The position numbers were made by a program, and so were the translations under genes. A stretch of 58,784 bases of DNA. It comes from an uncultured Alphaproteobacteria bacterium. Lineage in GTDB: Bacteria; Pseudomonadota; Alphaproteobacteria; HIMB59. Below, one piece after another: positions 24,826 to 34,166 of this stretch (positions within the stretch are counted from its first letter, which is position 1; every line of letters starts with the position of its first letter). The stretch lies in NCBI GenBank assembly GCA_902601865.1, contig CACKOX010000007.1, positions 1 through 58,784 of the forward strand, read 5' to 3'. A model generated the notes under the pieces. It saw only the letters and a program-made list of their open reading frames with translations, had not been told where the DNA came from and made no database searches.

Positions 24826-26232
24826 ATCGAACATAAAACTTTATACTGGCTGAGAAGAGACTTTAGGATCACCGACAATCCATGCCTTGAATTTATTTCA
24901 AACCAAAAATCTGAGGCCCTACTAGTATATATATATGATGACATAGAAAAAAAAGCTACTGGAGACGCTGGGCACTGGTGGCTTGAAAAGACTCTTAGAT
25001 TACATGCTAAAAAATTAGATCAGACTTTCAATGTAAAGTTAATAATACTTAACGGAGAGGCAAAAAAAAATATCTCTGATTTAGTTAAAAAATATAAAAT
25101 TACATCTTTAATTTGGAATAGGCTTTATTCTCAACAATCGATTAGACGAGACACTGAAATTAAAAAATTTTTTAAAGAGAGTAGTATTCAAGTTGAAACT
25201 TTTAATTCACATTTATTAAATGAGCCTTGGGAAGTACAAAACAATTCAGGGCAATATTTTAAAGTCTTCACACCTTTCTGGAGAGCAGCTTATAAAGTTT
25301 ATTTAAATAAGAATTTTAGTTATGAAAAAAAAATATTTATAAAACCTTTAAAACATGATCAAAAAACTGATCTTAGCTTTTTTGATAACAAAAATTGGTA
25401 CGAGAAGTTTGAAAAGCACTGGAGTCCAGGAGAAGACGCAGCTTTAAAAAAAATTGATACTTACATCTCATCTGATATTGATAAATATGAGGTTAATAGA
25501 AATAGACCAGACTTCGATCAAACTTCGAGAATATCACCTCATTTAAGATTTGGAGAAATCTCTCCGCGTATCATAATAGAAAAGATCCAAGACTCAAAAA
25601 AAATGAATAATTCAATAAATACATATCTTTCAGAGATTGGTTGGAGAGAGTTCTCTTATTCTTTATTGTATTACTCGGAAGATTTATCCAATAAACCCAT
25701 AAATCCAAAATTTAAAAAATTTCCATGGAGAAACAGTAAAAAGGATTTTACAATTTGGACTAATGGAGAAACAGGTATTCCACTAGTCGACGCTGCGATG
25801 AAACAAATTTATGAAGAAGGTTGGATGCATAACAGACTAAGGATGGTAGTAGGAAGCTTTTTAGTTAAAAATTTATTGTTAAATTGGACATTAGGTGAAA
25901 ATTATTTTCATAAAAGTTTATTAGATTATGATGAGGCTAGTAATGCTGCTGGATGGCAATGGATTGCAGGATGTGGTGCAGATGCTTCGCCATATTTTCG
26001 AGTCTTTAACCCAGTGCTTCAATCTGAAAAGTTTGATCCTCAAGCCCATTTTATTCTCAAATATATTCCTCAATTAAAAATTTTTAATTCTACAAAGACA
26101 ATATTTGAGCCATATCTAGACGAAAATTTGTTAAAAAATTTAATCAAAGATAAAAAATATTTTAACCCTATTGTAGATCTAAAAGACTCTCGAAACAGAG
26201 CTCTTGAGGCTTACCAACAAACCAAATCATAA
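24826..26232 (+). CDS. phr: Deoxyribodipyrimidine photo-lyase (inferred ATC start)
   Basis: FAD-dependent blue-light repair of cyclobutane pyrimidine dimers. The frame is open from the rpmG stop to 26232; from ATC at 24826 it is 468 residues, like E. coli PhrB (472). The N-terminus LYWLRRDFRITDNP is the antenna-domain start; FTPFWRAAY, SPHLRFGEISPR, WREFSYSLLYY, TGIPLVDAAMKQIYEEGWMHNR and the DYDEASNAAGWQWIAGCGAD FAD region follow. There is no in-frame ATG, GTG or TTG before 25603, well inside the protein. ATC is the only near-cognate codon at the right place. Either a rare start codon is used or the start has been lost by mutation. Confidence 0.88.
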   Translation: MEHKTLYWLRRDFRITDNPCLEFISNQKSEALLVYIYDDIEKKATGDAGHWWLEKTLRLHAKKLDQTFNVKLIILNGEAKKNISDLVKKYKITSLIWNRLYSQQSIRRDTEIKKFFKESSIQVETFNSHLLNEPWEVQNNSGQYFKVFTPFWRAAYKVYLNKNFSYEKKIFIKPLKHDQKTDLSFFDNKNWYEKFEKHWSPGEDAALKKIDTYISSDIDKYEVNRNRPDFDQTSRISPHLRFGEISPRIIIEKIQDSKKMNNSINTYLSEIGWREFSYSLLYYSEDLSNKPINPKFKKFPWRNSKKDFTIWTNGETGIPLVDAAMKQIYEEGWMHNRLRMVVGSFLVKNLLLNWTLGENYFHKSLLDYDEASNAAGWQWIAGCGADASPYFRVFNPVLQSEKFDPQAHFILKYIPQLKIFNSTKTIFEPYLDENLLKNLIKDKKYFNPIVDLKDSRNRALEAYQQTKS

Positions 26233-26233
26233 T

Positions 26234-27499
26234 TTGAAACAAAAAGTAGCTATAATTGGATCGGGTATAGCAGGGCTATCATCAGCATATTTTTTACAAC
26301 ATAAATACGATGTCACACTTTTTGAAAAAAATGACTATTTAGGGGGTCACGCTAATACAAGAGAAGTTAAAGATAATTCTGGAAATACTATCCCTATAGA
26401 TACAGGTTTTATTGTCTATAATGAATTAACATATCCAAATTTAACTAAATTTTTTGATTGTCTAAATGTCGAAACAGTAGATAGCAATATGTCCTTTAGT
26501 TTCTTTAATGAGGAAAGCAATTTTGAATATGGAGGGGGAAGCTTAAGTGCATTGTTTGCTGACAGTAAAAATTTTTATAATTTAAAATTTTATAAAATGC
26601 TAAAAGACATAATTATTTTCTATAAAACTTTTCAAAAGAAAAATATACTTTCAGATATTTCTATTAGAAATTTTCTTAAAACAAAAAATTACTCTGATGA
26701 ATTTATTAATTTTCATTTACTTCCTTTAATTTCAAGTATTTGGTCAACTCCTGATCAGGACTCTCTTAATCAACCATTAAAAAGTATTATTAATTTTTTT
26801 CAAAATCATAAACTATTTAATTTTACAAACAGACCACAATGGAAGACTATAAAAAATGGATCTAAGCAATATATTAAATCTCTTATAAGATCTTCTAAAT
26901 TTAGTATAAAAAAATCTTGTAGGATTCAAAAAATCTCTAGAACTGATAATGTTGAAATTTTTTTTGAAGGAAAAAAATCTGTTTTTGATATGGTAATATT
27001 TGCTTGTCCTCCAAACCATTTTTTTCCTTTGTTAGACAAAATTCATCAAAAAGAGTATGAAATTTTGAAAGAATTTAATTTCCAAAAAAATTTAGCTCAA
27101 TTGCATCAAAATACCTCTTTAATGCCCACTCATTTAAAAGCTTGGTCAAGTTGGAATTTTCATACCAATAAGAATAATAAATGCACACTCAGTTATTGGA
27201 TGAATAAACTACAACCTCTTAATACAGGAGATGATTTTTTTGTTTCATTAAATCAGGAACAAAAAGACAACCATTATCAGACACTTTATGAACATCCAAT
27301 ATTTTCACAAAAGACACTAAATGCTCAAAAAAATATTTCACACATACAAGGTCATGATAAATCATACTATGTTGGTAGTTATCTGGGTTATGGTTTTCAC
27401 GAAGATGGTATTCAATCAGCTATAAAAGTTTGTAATAAGTTAGGTATCGATTTAAAGGGATTTAATAATGCCGATACATCAAGAGTACAGTGGAATTAG
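26234..27499 (+). CDS. FAD-dependent amine-oxidase-like oxidoreductase (UfaD-like candidate)
   Basis: About 421 residues from TTG at 26234, one base after the photolyase stop; an upstream TTG at 26204 would add ten residues. The N-terminus KVAIIGSGIAGLSSAYFL and LFEKNDYLGGHANT is the FAD-binding Rossmann motif; IDTGFIVYNELTYPNL and GSYLGYGFHEDGIQSA are typical of the oxidoreductase that accompanies DUF1365 and Cfa-like genes. In Rhodobacter a member of this family acts on fatty acyl chains in furan fatty acid synthesis. That role here is inferred from the cluster. Confidence 0.85.
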   Translation: MKQKVAIIGSGIAGLSSAYFLQHKYDVTLFEKNDYLGGHANTREVKDNSGNTIPIDTGFIVYNELTYPNLTKFFDCLNVETVDSNMSFSFFNEESNFEYGGGSLSALFADSKNFYNLKFYKMLKDIIIFYKTFQKKNILSDISIRNFLKTKNYSDEFINFHLLPLISSIWSTPDQDSLNQPLKSIINFFQNHKLFNFTNRPQWKTIKNGSKQYIKSLIRSSKFSIKKSCRIQKISRTDNVEIFFEGKKSVFDMVIFACPPNHFFPLLDKIHQKEYEILKEFNFQKNLAQLHQNTSLMPTHLKAWSSWNFHTNKNNKCTLSYWMNKLQPLNTGDDFFVSLNQEQKDNHYQTLYEHPIFSQKTLNAQKNISHIQGHDKSYYVGSYLGYGFHEDGIQSAIKVCNKLGIDLKGFNNADTSRVQWN

Positions 27500-28242
27500 T
27501 TTCTTCTCATAGTCTTGGAACAGGTAAAATTGTCCATAAAAGAACAAGAGATACTAAAAACTTTTTTCAATATAATGCACCTTACTTAAGTATTAATCTT
27601 AACAATACTTCAAAGATACATCCTTTCATATCACTCAATAAATTAAATTTTTTTTCTATATTTTATAAACAACATGGTTTCAGAGATAAAAAAAAGAATT
27701 TGTACGATTTTGCAAAAAATATTGCAGATAAACACAATATTATTTTTAATAATGTACAATTTATATGTATTCCATCAATAATAGGCTATTCTTTTAATCC
27801 AATTAGTTTTTATTTATATCTTGATGATCAAAACAAAGTGAAATCAATTATCTATGAAGTTAAAAATACCTTTGGAGATCAAGTCCATTACTTAACTATA
27901 GATAAATTTAAAGATAAAGAGTTTAAAAAAAACATGTATGTGTCACCTTTCATTGAGATGGACTGTGTTTATAAAATTTCATCAAAAAATAAATCTAAAA
28001 ACCATTTTTTTTGTAATATTAATCAATTTAATCTTAAAAATGAGCAAATATTTTATGCTTCAATTGATCTTAATTTAAAAGAAATAACGTATTTAAATTG
28101 TATTTTATTTTTTATTTTAAATATTTTTGGGAGTATAAAAACGATCACCTTAATTCATTACCAAGCTATTAAGCTTTTACTAAAAAAAAGTAAATTCTTT
28201 AAATATTCCAATAAAATAAAAGATAATCTATACTTAGATTAG
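27490..28242 (+). CDS. DUF1365 protein
   Basis: 250 residues from GTG at 27490, overlapping the preceding gene by 10 bases. The N-terminal GTGKIVHKRTRDTKNFFQYNAPY and the central IGYSFNPISFYLYLDDQNK are the DUF1365 hallmarks (HxR...H.F.Y and GY.FNP.S.yy). Function unknown; the family nearly always sits between an FAD oxidoreductase and a cyclopropane synthase-like methyltransferase, as here. A hydrophobic stretch near the C-terminus suggests membrane association. Confidence 0.86.
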   Translation: MELVSSHSLGTGKIVHKRTRDTKNFFQYNAPYLSINLNNTSKIHPFISLNKLNFFSIFYKQHGFRDKKKNLYDFAKNIADKHNIIFNNVQFICIPSIIGYSFNPISFYLYLDDQNKVKSIIYEVKNTFGDQVHYLTIDKFKDKEFKKNMYVSPFIEMDCVYKISSKNKSKNHFFCNINQFNLKNEQIFYASIDLNLKEITYLNCILFFILNIFGSIKTITLIHYQAIKLLLKKSKFFKYSNKIKDNLYLD

Positions 28243-28258
28243 AAAAGATTATTAAAAA

Positions 28259-29428
28259 TTGTTTATTGACAAATATATACATAAAGTTTGCTCTAAAATA
28301 AGACACGGATCCTTGAGTTTAGACGTAAAGGGAAAACCTTATGAATTTCATGGTGAATTAGAGGGTCCCTCAGTGCATTTAACAATTAACCACCTTTCCA
28401 TGATATGGGATTTATATTTTCGTGGATCAGTTGGATTAGGAGACGCTTATATAAAAAAGAAATTTGAAGCAGATGATTTAAGTAAATTTTTGGAATTTGG
28501 AGCATTAAATGAAAAAGCTTTTGGTGGTGAGATGAGTGGATCTAAATTTTATAGGCTCTTATCTAAAAAATATATGAACAAAACAAAAAATTCTTTATTT
28601 CAAAGTAAAAAAAATATTCACGCCCATTATGACCTTGGTAATGATTTTTACTTGGAGTGGCTTGACGATACCTTAACATATTCCTCAGGTTTTTTTAAAA
28701 CAGGATCTGAGACATTATCTGAGGCACAAAAAAATAAATTTGAAAGTCTTATCAAAGGCAACGAGCCCAAACCCGGTGATCATGTTTTAGAAATAGGATC
28801 TGGGTGGGGAAGTTTTGCTTTTTATCTTATTTCAAAGTATCCAGATATAAAAATTGATACTTTAACTATTTCAAAAGAACAATATGAATTTGTGAATTCA
28901 AAAATTAAAGAATACCATTTACAAGATAAGTTAAATGTCATTTATAAAGATTATAGAGAGCATAGAGGGACATATTCTAGAATATACTCCATCGAAATGT
29001 TTGAGGCGGTTGGAATTCAATATTGGCAAACCTATTTTGAAAAAGTAAAAGATTTATTAAAACCATCAGGTGTTTTTTCAATGCAAACTATTGTAATTTT
29101 CGAAGATTTTTTTGATAGATACACACAAAAAATTGATTTTATTCAGAAATATATATTTCCTGGTGGAATGTTGCCTTCAGTGAAAGCTCTTGAGAAAATA
29201 GCTACCCAAAAAAAATTTAATTTTCAAATAAAAAATCAAATGGCTGATAGTTATTATCAAACACTTGAAATGTGGAGAAATAACTTTAATAACAAGTGGG
29301 ATAAAATAAAAAATTTAGGTTACTCTGAAGATTTCAAAAGAATGTGGAATTTTTACTTATCATACTGTTCAGGAGGTTTTAAGGCAAAAACAATTGATGT
29401 CTATCAAATAGATTTTACCAATAAGTAA
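28259..29428 (+). CDS. Cyclopropane-fatty-acid-synthase-like SAM methyltransferase (UfaM/Cfa family)
   Basis: 389 residues from TTG at 28259. The N-terminal domain has HLTINHLSMIWDLYFRGSVGLGDAY. The catalytic domain starts IHAHYDLGNDFYLEWLDDTLTYSSG, the SAM motif is VLEIGSGWGSFAFYL, and SIEMFEAVG is the conserved active-site segment. Family members add methylene or methyl groups across acyl-chain double bonds of phospholipids. In this gene context it may make a methylated unsaturated acyl chain for furan fatty acids rather than a cyclopropane ring; sequence alone does not decide. Confidence 0.88.
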   Translation: MFIDKYIHKVCSKIRHGSLSLDVKGKPYEFHGELEGPSVHLTINHLSMIWDLYFRGSVGLGDAYIKKKFEADDLSKFLEFGALNEKAFGGEMSGSKFYRLLSKKYMNKTKNSLFQSKKNIHAHYDLGNDFYLEWLDDTLTYSSGFFKTGSETLSEAQKNKFESLIKGNEPKPGDHVLEIGSGWGSFAFYLISKYPDIKIDTLTISKEQYEFVNSKIKEYHLQDKLNVIYKDYREHRGTYSRIYSIEMFEAVGIQYWQTYFEKVKDLLKPSGVFSMQTIVIFEDFFDRYTQKIDFIQKYIFPGGMLPSVKALEKIATQKKFNFQIKNQMADSYYQTLEMWRNNFNNKWDKIKNLGYSEDFKRMWNFYLSYCSGGFKAKTIDVYQIDFTNK

Positions 29429-29479
29429 AATACTTATGATTAACATCTACTTTTATAAAAGACCGTATTGATTGTGTGT

Positions 29480-30004
29480 ATGAGAAATGTATTAATATCG
29501 AGTATTTTATTAATATTTCTAAGCGGATGTAATAATATGAAACTTGAAAATTTTGCCGATAAGCAACCCACACTCAAAATAGAAGAATACTTTTTAGGTA
29601 AAACAACAGCCAGTGGCCTTTTCATTGATAGACTTGGAAAGGTAAGACGACAATTTACTGTTGAAATGGAGGGTATTCAGCAAGAGGATAACTTTATTCT
29701 TAATGAGACTTTTCTTTATGACGATGGTGAAGAAGAATTTAGAAGATGGGAAATTAAAAAGACTGGTGAAAAAACCTATGAGGGTACCTCTGAGGATATC
29801 AAAGGTATAGCTCTGGGTGAGAGATCTGGTAATGCGATAAACTGGCACTATACTCTTAAGCTTAAATATGGGGACGGCATAATGAACGTTAAGTTTGATG
29901 ATTGGTTAATTATGCAAGATGATAAAAACGTTTTTAATAAAGCGACAATGAAAAAGTTTGGAATTAGGTTAGGAGATGTTTATTTATTTTTTACGAAGCA
30001 ATAG
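29480..30004 (+). CDS. DUF3833 lipoprotein
   Basis: From ATG at 29480 (TTG at 29468 would add four residues) the protein has 174 residues. The N-terminus is a lipoprotein signal with lipobox LSGC at about residues 14-17. The mature part shows TASGLFIDRLGKVRRQFTV, NETFLYDDGEEEFRRWEI and WLIMQDDKNVFNKATMKKFG, the DUF3833 pattern. Function unknown; it is a regular last member of the FAD-oxidoreductase/DUF1365/Cfa cluster. It probably sits in the periplasm on a lipid anchor. Its 3' end overlaps that of trcR by 14 bases. Confidence 0.86.
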   Translation: MRNVLISSILLIFLSGCNNMKLENFADKQPTLKIEEYFLGKTTASGLFIDRLGKVRRQFTVEMEGIQQEDNFILNETFLYDDGEEEFRRWEIKKTGEKTYEGTSEDIKGIALGERSGNAINWHYTLKLKYGDGIMNVKFDDWLIMQDDKNVFNKATMKKFGIRLGDVYLFFTKQ

Positions 30005-30578
30005 TAGATTGTAATTTTTCTGCTTTTTCTTTTGCTTTTCTCTCACGCTCAGCTTTACGCTGACCTTTTTCAACTAACGCTTCTAGTTCTTCATAGGTAC
30101 ATAGACCAAGATCAGTGGGGTTTCTGAATTCCGTAATTGGTTGAGATTGGTTGCCAGCTCTTATATTAGCAACTGTTGGTTTGGTAGAACTAGTAAGTTT
30201 AGCAATTTGGGTATCAGTTAATATTTTACCATACTCTCGAATTAGCCAAGCAATAGCCTTGGGCCTTTCTTGTCTCACTGATAATGGAAGATATTTTTTT
30301 GTTTTGACACTAAATTGAATTGACTCAGATTTTTTATTTTGCAGTTGTAACTCTTGTGAGTGATCGACTTCACATCGTTTAATTTCATCCATAGTAAGTT
30401 GACCACTTGCAATTGGATTTAATCCCTGCATACGGTATGCATCTTCACCATCTGCAATACTTTGTACTTCTAGTTCGTGGAGCTGACAAAATTGAGATAT
30501 TTGAGGGAAACTTAAAGCTGTGTTGTCAACTAACCAAACGGCTGTTGCAAGGGGCATTAAAGGTTTATTGTCAGACAT
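29991..30578 (-). CDS. trcR: Cell-cycle transcriptional regulator TrcR (DUF1013)
   Basis: 195 residues. The N-terminal PLMPLATAVWLVDNTALSF and QISQFCQLHELEVQ begin the DUF1013 domain, a helix-turn-helix-like protein almost confined to alphaproteobacteria. SVRQERPKAIAWLIREYG and SSTKPTVANIRAGNQ follow, with the second looking like the recognition helix. The C-terminus is a Lys/Glu helix. Caulobacter work links the family to control of cell-cycle genes. It lies 12 bases downstream of rpmE on the same strand. Confidence 0.88.
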   Translation of the reverse strand: MSDNKPLMPLATAVWLVDNTALSFPQISQFCQLHELEVQSIADGEDAYRMQGLNPIASGQLTMDEIKRCEVDHSQELQLQNKKSESIQFSVKTKKYLPLSVRQERPKAIAWLIREYGKILTDTQIAKLTSSTKPTVANIRAGNQSQPITEFRNPTDLGLCTYEELEALVEKGQRKAERERKAKEKAEKLQSTIAS

Positions 30579-30590
30579 AATTTTTTAAAT

Positions 30591-30812
30591 TTAAATATTA
30601 AATGACTTATATTTATTTTTAAAACGTGCAACTCTTCCACCAGAGTCCACCATTTTACCAGATCCTTGATTCCATGCTGGATGAGATAGAGGATCAATTT
30701 CAAGCTTCATAGTATCGCCAGCTTTCCCCCAAGTGGATCTTGTCTTATAAGTAGAACCATCAGTGCGCTCCACAGTTATCTCATGATAATCAGGATGAAT
30801 TTTTTGTTTCAT
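30591..30812 (-). CDS. rpmE: 50S ribosomal protein bL31
   Basis: 73 residues with the family stretches [35 protein letters not shown] and [18 protein letters not shown]. The zinc-binding cysteines of the C+ form are absent. It is followed by trcR after 12 bases and preceded by suhB, a common alphaproteobacterial neighbourhood. Confidence 0.95.
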   Translation of the reverse strand: MKQKIHPDYHEITVERTDGSTYKTRSTWGKAGDTMKLEIDPLSHPAWNQGSGKMVDSGGRVARFKNKYKSFNI

Positions 30813-30858
30813 GGTTATCAGAAAATAGAGACCAAAGTTTAAAAAATCAAGTAAATAT

Positions 30859-31653
30859 TTATAGATTTTTCAGTAATTCGCTACTGATAGCAGCACTTGA
30901 GGCTATTAAACTCTCATCTTTTAAAGGATCAAAATCATTTCCTTTTTCATTTAAGCATATTCCACCTGCCTCTTTTACTAAGATAATACCTGCTGCAATA
31001 TCCCAGAGGTTTAGTCTTAATGACCAAAAACCATCAAATTTTCCTGATGCGACATTAGCTAAATCAAGTGCTGATGATCCTAGTAATCTAACACTTGTTT
31101 TTCTTTGAAGGGCTCCTATTTGCGCAATACCTTTTTCAAGAATGTCTTGGTGTTTAATTTGAACACCAGATGTAAACATACATCCATCTAACTTATCTCT
31201 TTGAGATACTCTAAGTCTTTGATTATTAATCCAAGATCCGGAACCCTTATGAGCCCAATATAATTCATTTAATATTGGGTTGTACGTAACACCAGCAATA
31301 ATTTCTCCTTTTTGCATCAAACCAATAGTCACTGCAAAGTATCCATTGCCGTGTATAAAGTTTTTTGTACCATCAAGTGGGTCTGTGATAAATACTGGAG
31401 TATCACCTTTAAGTTTTTCTAAATCCTCAGAACTAAAAGTCTCTTCATCTATTTGAAGAAAATCAGGTCTATCTTTTCCCAAATTATAACTAATTGTTTC
31501 AGAAGCCCTAATATCTGCTGAGGATACAAAGTCATTTTTATCTTTTTTAGAAATTTGAAGTTTTTCAAGTTCACCAAAATCTCTAATCAAAGACTTGGCA
31601 GCACTTCTGCATGCTTTTTCCATTACAACAATTACTGGAGGGACAATAGACAT
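30859..31653 (-). CDS. suhB: Inositol-1-monophosphatase family protein SuhB
   Basis: 264 residues of the Mg-dependent, Li-sensitive phosphatase family. The metal-binding motifs are [10 protein letters not shown] (first Glu) and [13 protein letters not shown]; the C-terminal [16 protein letters not shown] carries the last metal Asp. In alphaproteobacteria SuhB may hydrolyse inositol phosphate or act in ribosomal RNA transcription as in E. coli. It is 7 bases downstream of efp and followed by rpmE, so co-expression with translation genes is likely. Confidence 0.92.
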   Translation of the reverse strand: MSIVPPVIVVMEKACRSAAKSLIRDFGELEKLQISKKDKNDFVSSADIRASETISYNLGKDRPDFLQIDEETFSSEDLEKLKGDTPVFITDPLDGTKNFIHGNGYFAVTIGLMQKGEIIAGVTYNPILNELYWAHKGSGSWINNQRLRVSQRDKLDGCMFTSGVQIKHQDILEKGIAQIGALQRKTSVRLLGSSALDLANVASGKFDGFWSLRLNLWDIAAGIILVKEAGGICLNEKGNDFDPLKDESLIASSAAISSELLKNL

Positions 31654-31660
31654 AGAAAAT

Positions 31661-32227
31661 TTATTTTGCTTTTTCTATATAAGTTAATTCACTAGTATTT
31701 ATTCTGACTTTATCACCTGTTTCGACGTGGGGGGGGACAGTAACTCTTACACCGTTAGTTAGCAAAGCAGGTTTATAAGAAGTAGACGCAGTTTGTCCTT
31801 TAACAACAGCTTCTGTTTCGGCAATTTGCACCACAAGATTTTCAGGGGGATTAACATTCATTGGTTTTTCATCATAAAACTCAATAGAGACTTCCATTCC
31901 ATCTTCAAGAAACTTAGCTGTGTTCTCATTAACTTGAGTAATATTCATAATTATCTGTTCGTAAGTCTGGTTATTCATAAATGTAAAATCTTCTCCACTG
32001 CGAAATAAAAATTGGTGATTTATCTCTTCAGCTCGAATTTTTTCTAGAGACTCTGAACTTCTAAATCTCTCATTTAATTTTGACTGATTTGATATATTTT
32101 TAAGTTCTGCTTGAATATATGCACCACCTTTACCAGGTTGTGTATGGGAGAGTTTAGCAACCTTCCAAAGAGAGTTATTATGCTGGATTATATTTCCAAT
32201 CTTTAAATCGTTAGCATTGATTTTCAT
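31661..32227 (-). CDS. efp: Translation elongation factor P
   Basis: Relieves ribosome stalling at polyproline stretches. 188 residues, three beta-barrel domains. The modification-site lysine is K33 in HTQPGKGGAYIQAEL; the Lys at this place implies beta-lysylation (EpmA/EpmB), not seen here. YEQIIMNI and the C-terminal NGVRVTVPPHVETGDKVRINT are family hallmarks. Its ATG overlaps the fbaB stop by 4 bases. Confidence 0.95.
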   Translation of the reverse strand: MKINANDLKIGNIIQHNNSLWKVAKLSHTQPGKGGAYIQAELKNISNQSKLNERFRSSESLEKIRAEEINHQFLFRSGEDFTFMNNQTYEQIIMNITQVNENTAKFLEDGMEVSIEFYDEKPMNVNPPENLVVQIAETEAVVKGQTASTSYKPALLTNGVRVTVPPHVETGDKVRINTSELTYIEKAK

Positions 32228-33141
32228 TTAGATTTATAGATCTGTATCATTTGCTCTAATAAAGCTAATGCATCAGCCCTAGATCTCTGAAAACAATTTC
32301 TTCCAATAATGGATCCATTACCATCTCCTTGATGAATTGCGAGAACTTCATCCATTAAAGCTTGATCATCTTTTGCATCTCCACCAGAAAAAACAACTAA
32401 GCGCTTTCCATCAAAAGCAACTTTTTTGATGTGGGCTACGCGATCTTTTAGAGTTCTTATGGTTATATTATTATTTTCAAATGCTTTTTTAGTTGGATCA
32501 TCTTCTAAAAAGTCACTTGGCAGCTTAACTTTAATTATATTAGCTCCCAATAAAGCTGAAATGTGTGCAGCATATGAAATTATATTCATTGCAGTCTCAC
32601 CTTTTTTAGAAATTTTTGACCCTCTGGCATAGGCCCATAATACTACTGCAAGACCTTTTTCTTTAGCCTCAAAACTTAGTTTTTTAAACTCTTCCATCAA
32701 ATCAAAATTATGTTCAGATCCAGGATAAATAGTAAAACCTATCGCTGCACATCCTAGTTTTAATGCATCATCTACACTACCCGTAACAGCCTGATCTAGA
32801 GAGGTAGCTAGAGTATTTGAACTATTAATTTTTAATATTGTTGGAATTTGACCATGAAAGTTTCCAGAACTTGTTTGAAGTAACCCAAGAGGTGCTGCAT
32901 AAGCTGACAAACCAGCATCTATTGCAAGTTGATGATGATAGTTTGGATCGTACGCAGGAGGATTAACAGCAAAACTTCTATCAGGGCCATGTTCAAAGCC
33001 TTGATCGACTGGTAAAATGATCATTCTCCCAGTTCCTCCAAGCTTTCCTTGTCCTAAAATTTTCATAAGATTTGATCTCACACCTACATTTTCATGGGTG
33101 TAGTTTGAAATGATTTTTTTGGTAGTATTTGTTACTTTCAT
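32224..33141 (-). CDS. fbaB: Fructose-bisphosphate aldolase class I (DhnA/FbaB type)
   Basis: Schiff-base aldolase of the archaeal/DhnA family, 305 residues. Seen: RMIILPVDQGFEHGPDRSF, GCAAIGFTIYPGSE, VVLWAYARG, the catalytic Lys region GANIIKVKLPSDF, and the phosphate-binding VVFSGGDAKDD and GSIIGRNCFQR. It cleaves or makes fructose 1,6-bisphosphate and follows gap by 8 bases. The tkt-gap-fba order is typical of alphaproteobacteria, but pgk, usually between gap and fba, is missing. Confidence 0.93.
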   Translation of the reverse strand: MKVTNTTKKIISNYTHENVGVRSNLMKILGQGKLGGTGRMIILPVDQGFEHGPDRSFAVNPPAYDPNYHHQLAIDAGLSAYAAPLGLLQTSSGNFHGQIPTILKINSSNTLATSLDQAVTGSVDDALKLGCAAIGFTIYPGSEHNFDLMEEFKKLSFEAKEKGLAVVLWAYARGSKISKKGETAMNIISYAAHISALLGANIIKVKLPSDFLEDDPTKKAFENNNITIRTLKDRVAHIKKVAFDGKRLVVFSGGDAKDDQALMDEVLAIHQGDGNGSIIGRNCFQRSRADALALLEQMIQIYKSK

Positions 33142-33149
33142 AATTACTC

Positions 33150-34166
33150 CTATAAATTACATACTTGAGCAGTTGTCTCAAGCATTCTATTTGAAAATCC
33201 CCATTCATTGTCATACCAAGTAAGTATTCTTCCAAAATTATCAGATACTGTAGTCGTTTCACTCAAATCTAAAATTGAACTTCTAGAGTCATGATTATAA
33301 TCACTTGATACTTTCGGATCTTTATCCACTCCTAAAATATTTTTAAGAGAATTATTGGCATATTCTTGAAATTTATTATTCAAAGTCTCAATTGAAATTT
33401 TTTTTTTTGTATTAAATTTAAAATCTACAAGAGAGACATTCGGTGTTGGAACTCTTATTGCGGTACCATCTAATTTTCCTTTTAAATGAGGAAGCACAAG
33501 GCCAACAGCTTTTGCTGCACCTGTGCTCGTAGGAATAATATTGTTAGCTGCCGCTCTAGCACGTCTAAGATCTTTGTGAAATGTATCAACTGTATTTTGA
33601 TCTCCTGTATAAGAGTGAATTGTTGTCATGTATCCATTTTCAATTCCAAACTCCTGATCTATTACGAAAGCCACAGGTGCCAAACAATTAGTTGTACACG
33701 AAGCATTTGATATAACTTGGTGATCTAAATTAATATTTTTGTTATTAACACCTTGGACAACTGTTATATCTGCACCTGAACACGGGGCTGAAACGATGAC
33801 CTTACTAGCACCACTTTCGACATGAGACATAGCTTTATCTTTAGATGCGAAAACTCCTGTGCACTCTAAAATAATATCTACATTCTTGTCACTCCACTTT
33901 AAATCAATTGGGTTTCGCTCAGATGTAACAGTTACTTTGTTTTCTTCTATTGAAAACTGCTCGTTTGAAATTTTATTAATCTCCTCAGAGAGAGGTCCGT
34001 GAATACTGTCATATTTTAATAAGTGAATATTTGTATCAATATCAGCTAAATCATTAATATAAGCTATTTCATATTGATCACTAAATTCATTTGACCTTTC
34101 TAAAAATGCTCGATAAACAAGTCTGCCAATTCTACCAAATCCATTAATTGCTACTTTTTTTTTCAT
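33150..34166 (-). CDS. gap: Glyceraldehyde-3-phosphate dehydrogenase, type I
   Basis: 338 residues. NAD-binding start VAINGFGRIGRLVYRAF, catalytic Cys157 in SNASCTTNCLAP, then TIHSYTGDQNTVD, RRARAAANNIIPTSTGAAKAVG and WYDNEWGFSNRM. It interconverts glyceraldehyde 3-phosphate and 1,3-bisphosphoglycerate. Translation is coupled to tkt by a 4-base overlap. The segment between residues 60 and 90 is more acidic than usual, so NAD versus NADP preference is open. Confidence 0.96.
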   Translation of the reverse strand: MKKKVAINGFGRIGRLVYRAFLERSNEFSDQYEIAYINDLADIDTNIHLLKYDSIHGPLSEEINKISNEQFSIEENKVTVTSERNPIDLKWSDKNVDIILECTGVFASKDKAMSHVESGASKVIVSAPCSGADITVVQGVNNKNINLDHQVISNASCTTNCLAPVAFVIDQEFGIENGYMTTIHSYTGDQNTVDTFHKDLRRARAAANNIIPTSTGAAKAVGLVLPHLKGKLDGTAIRVPTPNVSLVDFKFNTKKKISIETLNNKFQEYANNSLKNILGVDKDPKVSSDYNHDSRSSILDLSETTTVSDNFGRILTWYDNEWGFSNRMLETTAQVCNL

